Source: Mucidula mucida (Eukaryota > Basidiomycota > Agaricomycetes > Agaricales > Physalacriaceae). Taken from it: a stretch of 10,635 nucleotides of DNA. Of the stretch, positions 1 through 7,614 are shown in pieces (the first letter of the stretch is position 1; the number at the start of each line of letters is the position of its first letter). Below the pieces are notes generated by a model, which had not been told where the DNA came from, searched no databases, and saw nothing but the letters and a program-made list of their open reading frames with translations. The stretch covers positions 1 to 10,635 of the forward strand of contig JADNYV010001021.1 of NCBI GenBank assembly GCA_015501055.1, read 5' to 3'. The position numbers were made by a program, and so were the translations under genes.

Positions 1-1323
1 GCTAACAAATACGTAGAAGGGTGTCAAAAATGCCAGGTCACAAAGGCACATCGCACGAAGCCGGCTGCACCTCTTCATCCTATAGACGTACCAAGCGAAC
101 CATGGGAGAAGGTTGGGACGGACATGATCGGCGAGTTGCCGGAGTCGGGTGGATACAATGCGATCAGCACATTTGTGGACCATTTCACAAAGCGGTTACA
201 CATTATACCAACACACACCACCCTGACGTCAGAAGGCATGGCTCGTATTTACCGCAATCGAATCTTCCCCATACATGGATTGCCGCGACAGATGATACAT
301 GATCGAGGTCCGCAATACCACTCGCGTTTCATGAAGGAGTTATACCGGCTGTTGGGCATTGAAGGGAACTTCACGACGGCGTACCATCCACAGGCAAATG
401 GGCAGACGGAACGGCTGAACCAAGAGATAGAACATTTCTTACGGTTATTCGTCAACTACCATCAGAACGATTGGCACGAATGGTTACCCTCTGCTGAATT
501 CGTTTACAACAATCGAGTTCACTCGGCGACCAAAGTCACTCCGTTCTTCGCAGACATGGGCAGACATCCCTACAAAGGCACCGCTCCAAAAACGGCATCG
601 AGAAATGAGACTGCGCAGGAGTTTGCCGACGGCATGAGGAAGACATGGGACGAAGTGGGGTCAGCATTGAAGATGGCAAAAGAAGACATGAAACGGTTTT
701 ATGACAGGAAGCGGACAGAGGCAGTAGAGTACAAGGAAGGCGACAAGGTATGGCTGGAGGGGACGAATCTCAGCACGGACCGACCAATGAAGAAGCTCGA
801 TGACAAACGCTTCGGGCCGTTCAAAGTGATCAAGAAAGTCGGGACGAGCTCTTACAAGCTCCAGATTCCTCACACGTGGAAAAGCATTCATCCCGTGTTC
901 AATGAGGCTCTGTTGACGCCTTACCACGAGCCGCAATTTCCGACGCAACCCCGAGACACGTGTCCACCACCTGTGCTGGAAGGAGCCGAACCGGAATGGG
1001 AGGTTGAGAAAGTGGTGAATTCCAGGAAGTACCGCGGGGGTTTTCAATACAAGGTTCACTGGAAGGGTTATGGCACACACGAGCAGACATGGGAACCGGC
1101 ATGCAATCTCAAAAATGCCGACGAAGCCATCAGCGATTTCCACCAACAATATCCGAACAAGCCGAAGCCACCCGCGCTTGCCCGCATTGAAGTCCCTATG
1201 TCGCAATTCCCATCACATTTATTCCGACCCATGCCACCGCCTGATACCGAACCCCTTGACGTCACGCTACCCTCTGCAGCCCTCATGGAGCGACTCTGGC
1301 GCAGAATGGAACTTGCGCCTTAA
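1..1323 (+). CDS. pol: Gypsy Pol polyprotein, integrase and chromodomain (5' partial)
   Basis: The frame is open from the first base to TAA at 1321-1323, giving 440 residues of a longer polyprotein. It starts inside the HHCC zinc finger, with the CxxC pair at 22-24 and 31-33. The RNase-H-fold catalytic core follows, with D at 121-123 (GTD), D at 301-303 (HDRGPQ) and E at 409-411 (GQTERLNQ). Exactly 35 residues separate the second D and the E, the D,D(35)E spacing. A GPF motif at 814-822 marks the GPY/F module. A chromodomain at about 994-1152 (EWEVEKVV...HWKGYG...TWEP) keeps aromatic cage-type residues (W, W, Y). Integrase inserts element cDNA, and the chromodomain is thought to steer insertion to particular chromatin. 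The methionine at 124 is internal and is not the true start. Confidence 0.95.
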   Translation, partial: ANKYVEGCQKCQVTKAHRTKPAAPLHPIDVPSEPWEKVGTDMIGELPESGGYNAISTFVDHFTKRLHIIPTHTTLTSEGMARIYRNRIFPIHGLPRQMIHDRGPQYHSRFMKELYRLLGIEGNFTTAYHPQANGQTERLNQEIEHFLRLFVNYHQNDWHEWLPSAEFVYNNRVHSATKVTPFFADMGRHPYKGTAPKTASRNETAQEFADGMRKTWDEVGSALKMAKEDMKRFYDRKRTEAVEYKEGDKVWLEGTNLSTDRPMKKLDDKRFGPFKVIKKVGTSSYKLQIPHTWKSIHPVFNEALLTPYHEPQFPTQPRDTCPPPVLEGAEPEWEVEKVVNSRKYRGGFQYKVHWKGYGTHEQTWEPACNLKNADEAISDFHQQYPNKPKPPALARIEVPMSQFPSHLFRPMPPPDTEPLDVTLPSAALMERLWRRMELAP

Positions 1324-1331
1324 GGAGGGGG
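1322..1331 (+). other. Polypurine tract next to the 3' LTR
   Basis: A run of purines (AAGGAGGGGG) overlaps the pol stop codon and sits directly before the TG that opens the LTR. In LTR retroelements this is the primer for plus-strand DNA synthesis. Position and composition both fit. There is essentially no spacer between pol and the tract. Confidence 0.75.
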
Positions 1332-1979
1332 TGATGTTATGAATCGCCATATTTTCACACTTTCACATCTTATCATATCTTATCGGGGGCCTTGTCTTAT
1401 CAACCAACGGACCGTTTCATCATCTGTTTCGTCACCAATCATAACCCTTTCATTACCGAAGCCGTACTCATGTCGGACACACGTCCAACACATGGATGAC
1501 ATCATACATGCTGATACCTCATGGACTCCCTATTGTATACACACCGCCGACACTCGTAGTACACATGGTCGTTTCAGTATTATTACTTACATGCAGTTAC
1601 CACTCGTATTTAATGGTTTCATGGACTAGTAGCATACATCACTGGGTCAAGGGCGTGGAGCATCCCTAGTGGAAACGCGTATGGACAAGGAGTTTCAAAC
1701 ACAGACTTACTAGTATATAAGCAGTAGTGTAGTATCATTGTACTTTAGTTCCGATCTCGTTTATACACCTGGCCTAGCCTAGTCTTACGAACGCGAACGC
1801 TTTATTTCTTAGTTTCTTGCTGTGGTACCTGGTTGAGTCTCGTGGCTTAGTCAGTCGCTAACAGTTGCTTTGTAAGGAGGACCGGGTCTGCCCTTGCTAT
1901 TTGTTAATAATGGGGGCTCTTGAGACAGCTTCCCTAATCTTGGGAAGATAACTATTGCACATCCTTACCTATTACGACA
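1332..1979 (+). repeat. 3' long terminal repeat of the gypsy element
   Basis: The LTR begins with TGATGTTATG just after the polypurine tract. It contains a TATATAA box (1714-1720), an AATAAT possible poly(A) signal (1906-1911) and a small stem-loop (1929-1947). This order is expected for U3-R-U5. The right end is put at an ACGACA about 648 bp downstream because it ends in CA, but ends up to about 1984 are equally possible. No second LTR copy is in the window to align against, so the left border is good and the right border is approximate. A 97-codon open frame inside (from 1339) has no family signature and is treated as chance. Confidence 0.65.
1714..1720 (+). promoter_or_regulatory. LTR TATA box
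   Basis: TATATAA lies in the second half of the LTR. A start about 30 bp downstream (roughly 1745-1755) would define the U3/R boundary. The same promoter in a 3' LTR could read outward into the flanking DNA. Confidence 0.5.
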
Positions 1980-3310
1980 AGACACCTCGCGAGTGCTGGG
2001 CGCCATCATTGTCACGGGTCCTGGAGGGATTTATCGTGACTACAGGCAAGACGATGGTGCTTCAGCTGAGGCATCTGAACGTTCAACTTTTCAATACAAG
2101 GTCTACATTGTCCCTCACCTTGACTCTCTTTGAGTATCACCACAGTTACGCCTACTGTGCTGGAATCATTCGCGTCACCAAATGCTACCTTCATTCTCAC
2201 GACAGTTTGTCAGGCTACGAAAATGAGACTTATGGGTCTGTCAGTGGTGGTCGGCAATGATCACCAAATTCTGACTCCAACGCTGGTTGAGGCTGTGGTC
2301 ATGTACTTGAGGCTGAATTGCTGGCCTCCCACCTCACTTTTGGGACAGGTTTGTATGGAAGAAAAGCATGGCATGATTCATTTCAAGAAAGTTATCGTTG
2401 CAGATTTTTTTCTTTTGCTTCTCTTCAAGTAGTAGAGTCATCCAGCAGCCCTTTCAACATGTAAATAAGAAATCTGCAACAATAAATTTTATTCAAGGAA
2501 TATTCTAAGAATCTTTGAATTCTTCCCAAGACCTGAGATGTGACGATACGAGCTGCAAACTGCTCTTTGGATCCCGTTTGGCAGGGGTTTCCTTTTTGGG
2601 AAATACCACTTTCTCGATCACCAATTTCTGGCCCGGTTGCCGACCACCACTGTCAGCTTTATGGTCATATGTAGGGCAGCGCGACGGTGACCGATCTACC
2701 TAGCAAACAAGATTCTCTGAATAGCTGGGTATGAATGTGCTGTCAAACAGCATGCAAACGAAACCGTCGAGATAATCAAAACGTCAATGGCAAGAGACAC
2801 ATATGCAACTTGCCAGCTTCGCGTAGCTTGTCAAGTATATCTGCGTAGACGCATCATGCACAACAGCCACTACAGACGCGAGACACATGGGTAGGATGAA
2901 ACGGAGAATCATTCATGTAAGACAAGATGGAGACGATGGTTGTATTCCACAGTTGAGAACCCAGGGCGTGGGGCGAGGGCGTACAGTAGCAGGGAGCGCG
3001 AAGACAAAATATATTGGATTGGAAGACGTAGGAAACAAGCTGTAAAAAGAGGCGACAGGAAGATCATAAAGGGAGAATAAATGAGAGCACTGCCGTGAAG
3101 CGTCGTCAGTACGAGATGTAAACGCTGGAAAGAATATCGGCACCTAGAAAACATCCATAACAGACATCCTTCCAAATCTTGGACGCCATCAGATCCTCTG
3201 GCCCGCCCCTTTGATATAACAAGGTAGTGGTGCCAGGCGGGCGTCGTCACTGCCGACCGCACTCCTTGCGAAGGGGTCGCGCTCGTTGACTGCACCTGGG
3301 ATATCATCAC
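1980..3310. other. Non-genic stretch between the LTR and a minus-strand promoter-like region
   Basis: I find no convincing intact gene here. At 1985-2260 two adjacent + strand frames look coding-like but are out of register, so this may be a gene remnant. At 2242-2652 there is an inverted 16-mer pair plus a direct 15-mer pair. A 19-nt imperfect inverted repeat lies at 2392-2410 and 2467-2485, with AATAAA at 2481-2486, and a 6-bp stem lies at 2507-2524. A 133-codon minus-strand frame (3310 down to 2909) overlaps another open minus frame. It is T/C-rich and contains an intron-like GT...CTGAC...CAG segment, so I do not call it a gene. Confidence 0.5.
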
Positions 3311-3371
3311 CGGCGATTTTGATTGTGGAAGAATCGAGGGAAAAAAAAGCGTGAGAGTTCAGCCTTATAAG
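3311..3371 (-). promoter_or_regulatory. Possible minus-strand core promoter
   Basis: Read on the minus strand, a palindromic CTTATAAG (3364-3371) is followed by a long pyrimidine run with eight T's, and then an ATG at 3310-3308. A TATA-like box plus a CT-rich tract just ahead of a start codon is a common fungal core-promoter layout. A CACGTG E-box lies nearby at 3384-3389. The coding sequence it would drive is not convincing, so this remains a suggestion. Confidence 0.25.
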
Positions 3372-3977
3372 ACTTTCGTCCGGCACGTGATCCTTGGCAC
3401 AGAGCCGATTTGCCGACCCCATGAGGCAGCCACGTTCCCCTTTTGCGTAAACCTGCCTTCGATCCTCGTTCTGGGTCTATCTTCGTCTCTCGGCATGAGT
3501 CAATGGCTAGGCAATAGTGTCTCTCTTGGAACTGTCTGGTTGCTCATCTCACTTTGCTGTTTCTCTCTGAATTGGGCTCATAAAGTCTTGATGCGGTGGC
3601 CCGCATCAGCACAAAGGCGCAGCGCTTACGGGCGCCGTAACTCACTTACCACTCGCTTGGAACACGGCGCGTGATATCCAGTGGGTCGGCACCGGACGCC
3701 GTGTCCAGTTTACTTTGCTTTACATTCGCATTCATTCCCTGCTTCTCCCACCTCGTTCGCAGCTTCATAAAGCCACCTTGTGCTCTGCGACCTGCGCCTC
3801 CTCCTTACTATCCCACCTTGTCTGCACAGCGATAAAGCATTCCGATAGTCGGCCTTCTCATCATTAAACTCAGGGTGCGCGTAGAAACTATTACCACAGT
3901 CAGAGCCCTCTGACCTCCCCATCATCGCGTCCCAGACGCCACTAAGCTCGACTTGTTCATGCGGCGCTGCTGCAAGT
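3372..3977 (+). promoter_or_regulatory. Upstream region and leader of the velvet gene
   Basis: No gene is supported here. A 107-codon open frame (3351-3674) has no recognisable features. From about 3700 onward the + strand is strongly C/T-rich, typical of fungal promoters and 5' leaders. No clear TATA box is seen close to the start. The frame ahead of the chosen ATG is open back to a TAG at 3882-3884 but has no in-frame ATG. An out-of-frame ATG at 3959 in a weak context could act as an upstream ORF. Confidence 0.4.
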
Positions 3978-5096
3978 ATGAGCAGCACCATCTACAAGTT
4001 GACTATGCGCCAAGAGCCCAAGCATTCAAGATTTTGTACATGTAATTCTGTCGCTATTGCTGTCGTATCTGCGCTAACTAGCTTTCTCCACCGTAGCCCC
4101 CACGGATCGCCGTCCCATCGATCCTCCGCCCATCATCCAGCTGCACATCGGCGGGTCCAGCGCAGACTCATGGCACCTTCTTCAGAACCCCAATTACTTC
4201 ATGTTTGTAAGCTTAATAAAACCGGACGCCACAGATGTCGACCAAGAATTGCATTGGCTCCAGATCGAAGACTCCGTAAGTGTATTGTCTGCTTTTATCA
4301 CCCACCTCACTGACTGACTTTGATCAGGATGGCACCCAGAGAGCACCAACGCGGTTTACAACCGGAGCTGTCGTGTCATCACTCCACATCCTGAAGGACC
4401 CGGAGAATGGTCAACGCCGTGGAGGCTTCTTTGTCTTCCCAGATCTTGGCGTGCGCGCAGAGGGGAAGTATCGTCTCAAATGCACGCTTTACGAAGTCGT
4501 CGAGTAAGTGGCCCACATGCCGTGGCTTGGCGTGTTCTGACGCAGATCGACAGCAGCGAACTGGTATACCGAAACCACATATTCTCCTCCGTGTTCGAGG
4601 TCTATCAGTCTCGTAAATTTCCTGGCATGCAAAGTGTGTATTTATCTCGCGTCTAATTATAGCCACTCACCCAATCACGACGAAAGAATCCACGCCTTTG
4701 TCTTGCTCTTTCTCAGAACAAGGCATCAAGATATGGATTCGCAAGAATGTGCGAGAGCGTCGCGTGCCTGCCCTCGATCGCTCCCCCAGGATCGTGGAGG
4801 CGCAGGTCCCAAAACCCCCACGAAAACGAGCCCGAGTGGACCAAGAAGAGGACGTAAAGAAGAAGACGGAACGGATCGATAAGTCGGAGAGGCACACTCC
4901 CATGCTCGAGTCCCCGTCTGTCTTGTACGTCGCGCCGCCGACTCCGTCTATCAGCGATACGTTTCCGCTTCCACCTGGATATGCGGCTCCTCCATCCCCC
5001 CACCAACATCGGCGCGATCAGGCGCAGGGCCGGTCGCGTATGAGCATCGGTAACCTCCTCAACGCGGCAGACCCACCTCGGCTCGAATCCAGATGA
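3978..5096 (+). CDS. Velvet-domain transcription factor, VelB/VosA type
   Basis: The predicted exons are 3978-4041, 4097-4275, 4328-4503, 4554-4633 and 4687-5096, giving 302 aa. Phases match at every junction and the introns are 50-55 nt with CTAAC, CTGAC or CTAAT branch sites. The velvet domain fills residues about 6-190. Its blocks run in family order: YKLTMRQEPKHSR, DRRPIDPPPIIQL, NYFMF, TGAVVSSLHILKD, GGFFVFPDLGVR, EGKYRLKCTLYEVV, KFPGM, STPLSCSFSEQGIKI. A basic signal, KPPRKRARV (residues 209-217), and a Pro/Ser-rich tail follow. Velvet proteins bind DNA through an NF-kB-like fold, form hetero- and homodimers, and link development, sporulation and secondary metabolism. The STPLSCS...QGIKI..RK block favours VelB-like, but VosA is possible. 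The start has A at -3. An extra upstream exon cannot be excluded. Confidence 0.93.
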
Positions 5097-5108
5097 CTGA
5101 CGCTTGGC

Positions 5109-5114
5109 AATAAT
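5109..5114 (+). terminator. Possible poly(A) signal of the velvet gene
   Basis: AATAAT lies 13 bases after the velvet stop codon and is followed by an AT-rich stretch with TATGTA. Fungal polyadenylation signals are loose, so this is only the best candidate. No gene is seen in the rest of the stretch to 5508. Confidence 0.35.
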
Positions 5115-5508
5115 GATATGATGAATTGATGCTATACGTATATGTAGTGTATTGATACTTAAATTATATGCCCTTTTCCCCATTGTTCTTCCTTGTCGTC
5201 GTTTTAATTTTGGGTTGTAATAGAGTAGCAACATTGGATATGTCACTTTGCGGCGGCCTCTGGTGGAGACTTTGGGTGGGTCCAGATCCGACTTATCCGA
5301 GAGTCTGACGGAGCTGACGTTGCCTGACACTTACCAGTCTGGTCGCGGATGATAAGCATTCTCTCGGCCGTCTTGTCAAAAGTTACCATTGCCTGGGTCG
5401 CGCGACACGCGCATCAACGAGCGCTGCGGCGTGTATTTTGACCACTGTGTGAATCTTGGACTTTGAAGAACCTCAGCGTCTGTTTAAAGTCAACTTAACC
5501 TTCTAGGT

Positions 5509-5841
5509 ATGAAACTTGAAGTACCGAAAATACAGTCCAAGCAGAAAAGAGTGTGGCGGTACCTGCCACTTCACCAAGGCGAACTAACCGAGCTTGAAAT
5601 ACATTTTGGGCCTCACTCCCAGCGGCTTGGTACATTTCTGATGTTTGTCTCATCGCCCAATGAGCTGACCATGATTGGGAAAGACTTGATCCTGATCCAT
5701 AGAGGGACACACACTATATGCGGAACGCGGGCCGACGCGTGGGTACCACACTTGTGGTCGACGCGTTTCTTTCGCATCCACGTCGTCGTCGAATTCGCGA
5801 TGACACTAGTTCCATTCTTCGGACGTCGCATGCCCCGGTAA
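5509..5841 (+). CDS. Hypothetical protein, possibly a degraded exon
   Basis: This is an open frame of 110 codons from ATG to TAA. I do not recognise it with confidence. The first 60 residues look the most protein-like: KRVWRYLPLHQGE, then HFGPHSQRLGTFLMFV and MIGKDL. They faintly recall the 'YLPL..dE' segment of multi-copy Agaricomycete hypothetical proteins, but this is a memory of a pattern and not an alignment. At its end lies a good intron-like segment (GTAAGG at 5838 to CCCAG at 5886, 49 nt). Splicing it from this frame reaches a stop within eight codons, while it fits a neighbouring frame. Coding-like fragments in shifting frames continue to about 6300. The most likely reading is a decayed + strand gene converging on the F-box remnant. 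Confidence 0.3.
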   Translation: MKLEVPKIQSKQKRVWRYLPLHQGELTELEIHFGPHSQRLGTFLMFVSSPNELTMIGKDLILIHRGTHTICGTRADAWVPHLWSTRFFRIHVVVEFAMTLVPFFGRRMPR

Positions 5842-6307
5842 GGAAGCTTTTCTCATTTGACCAGATTCGCGTATCTGTATACCCAGTTTCCTGTATTCAA
5901 AATGCGCCTAATCTTCATCGACGTCTACGTCACCAGCTCAGTATTCCGTTGTGCGATCCGTATTCTGTAAGAGTTCCTTGACGCTTGCACGTATCTCGTT
6001 GTGACACCACGTTACAATGAGATCCTTCCTTCTTTCCCTTCGAATTTGACATCGTCTGTACCTTTGACGCCAATGGAATCCGAGTCGGTGGCAGGTGGGC
6101 TCCGAGGGTGATAACTGGCGCCTATCTATGGCGTGAGATGACGATTATTCATTACGCCGCTACTGACAGAAGGTGGCGAGTATTATCCCTATCTCCCAAG
6201 TTCCCAAGACGCTGTCATTCTGTAGCCTTCCATCGACGCGTCGCCGGAGGCGGACGAGTACGGAGAGCCACCAGTCAATCCAACGAGAGTCAGTTGACGT
6301 GGACATT
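5842..6307 (+). other. Coding-like fragments, no intact gene
   Basis: The + strand shows short coding-like runs in different frames. One at 5887-5960 lies between the intron-like segment and a GTAAGA. Another, around 6050-6260, includes DIVCTFDANGIRVGG and reads on without a stop to 6585. They do not join into one reading frame with plausible splice sites throughout. This may be the rest of the gene that begins at 5509, now broken, or chance open frame. Confidence 0.25.
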
Positions 6308-7614
6308 CTACTTATATGATACGCCGACTACATCTATTACGCGTACAGTCACTAGTACTCTCAAAGGACAGGCGTCTCTCGTCTTTGAGTCTTGGGAACT
6401 AGAGCGTGCATGTAAGGGCCTACCATCCCTGCAAACCACAGAAATCGAGGTAATAAGTCGAGCGATGGGGGATGAAAGAAAATCATCCAACTCGTTTACG
6501 GCGTCAAGAACTTCCATTCCCTTAGTTGGAACTCGCTCATCGAGGTTCAGAAAGGCCAAGCTGAAACTGAGCGACGTTCTGCCCTGACTAAGAAACCCCG
6601 AAATGAGGTGGATCCACCACGAAACCATCACTGTTATATCGCTATTCCTCCACAACGGACGCTGGGTTCCGTCGTCGGCTGTCAGATTGAGATGCGTTAT
6701 ATTGATACTGTTGAGGTAGGCCGTCTCCAATCCCTTGACGTCTTCTTGATCCCAGCGAAAATCTACACACAGGCAACGTCAACAGATTCCGCCATGGACG
6801 GACCATGCTACCTTCGCAGTTACACGACAAGACCGGATTGCGGAGGGCAGCCCTTCCCGCGATAAGCTGGTGGAATCTGCGGACCTCCACTCGTCCATGA
6901 AGAAAATGAAGTTCATGCATCTCCGGAATATATGTGGCTGGATCGAAAATCCAGGTCTTAAAGTGTTGCAGCCGATAGGTGTCAGCGATATACGAAGACT
7001 GCGTAAATGGGGGAGAATAGATGGCGGAAGATCGTCGTCAATATGTGTAACGGTCCCGTTTCCGTAGCTTGTCAGAGCTATGGGACTTCAGGCGGGTGTC
7101 GTGCATAAATTGGAGACAAGACGTATTCACCGGAAGTGACTTCATGGCGGAAAAAGAGGTAGAATGAGCATCTGCGCCGTCGGACAAGGCCGAAAACGCG
7201 ATGTAAGAACGATTCCACAGAGTGTCTTCGCCATGCAGAGGAACGAGAAATGGGAGAGTTTAGAAAAACGGGGTAGAAGGGATAGGATAGGTTGAGCTGA
7301 TTCCTCAGTAAGACGATCTTCTGTATCCTTCACCGTGGCGGGCATGATCACCTGAGCAAACGAAGGCGAAGCTGCTAACATGATGCGCGACGTGTGGAGA
7401 ATCGTGAAGAAGGACTTCAAACTTCGCTAGTAGACCTGTCTGATTTGCTGGAGTGCGAGGGGACTAGTGCAATGGACGAGAACAGATAACTCTGACTGGG
7501 CGATAGCCACGAGGAGCAGACCAGAGTGCAGATCAGCAGATCCGACAGCGCATTGTCGCTGCTCAAGAAGCCCAGGATATGCTCAATGAGCTCCGGCGGT
7601 GCTTCGTGAGTCAT
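6308..7614 (-). pseudogene. F-box/LRR protein pseudogene (copy 2)
   Basis: On the minus strand an ATG at 7614 opens an F-box: APPELIEHILGFL, then LLICTLVCSSWL and YLFSSIAL. F-box proteins recruit targets to SCF ubiquitin ligases. The homologous-looking sequence continues down to 6308 but keeps changing frame: LLAKFEVLLHDSPHVAHHV (from about 7434), ILSLLPRFSKLSHFSFLC (about 7285-7233), DTLWNRSYIAFSALSDGA (from 7226), LPPSILPHLRSLRISL (about 7030-6980), KTWIFDPATYIPEMHELHF (from about 6960), and a last 140-codon open stretch (6730-6308) with NSINITHLNL and EVLDAVNELDDFLSS. That makes at least five frame changes, with no GT-AG intron that fits most of them. I read it as an F-box/LRR gene disabled by small indels. 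The alternative is sequencing error. Confidence 0.75.

Larger units (their letters stand above)
1..1979 (+). mobile_element. Ty3/gypsy LTR retrotransposon (chromovirus), 3' part
   Basis: This is the 3' part of a Ty3/gypsy element: the integrase end of pol, a chromodomain, a polypurine tract, then the 3' LTR. Protease, reverse transcriptase, RNase H, the 5' LTR and the primer-binding site lie upstream of the window. Integrase followed by a C-terminal chromodomain defines the chromovirus lineage. The coding frame is open for 440 codons with all three catalytic acidic residues, which suggests a fairly young or recently active copy. The right border is inferred from a TG...CA rule only. The target-site duplication cannot be checked because the left end is missing. 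Confidence 0.93.

Noticed and set aside
661..1206. 181-codon minus-strand open frame opposite integrase
   Set aside because: It is the antisense shadow of the integrase-chromodomain frame, and its sequence shows no domain.
1339..1629. 97-codon + strand open frame inside the LTR
   Set aside because: It starts a few bases into the LTR and has no motif or coding bias. LTRs of this type are non-coding.
3978..4313. Unspliced 111-codon reading from the velvet start
   Set aside because: It reads through intron 1 and leaves the velvet frame. Splicing at 4042-4096 restores the conserved DRRPIDPPP block.
4713..5330. 205-codon minus-strand open frame opposite the velvet tail
   Set aside because: It overlaps the conserved velvet exon 5 antisense and carries no recognisable family. 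The velvet reading explains the coding signal.
5728..5746. GACGCGTGGGT resembling a cDNA cloning adaptor
   Set aside because: It matches for only 11 bases and continues in genomic-looking sequence on both sides. I treat it as coincidence.
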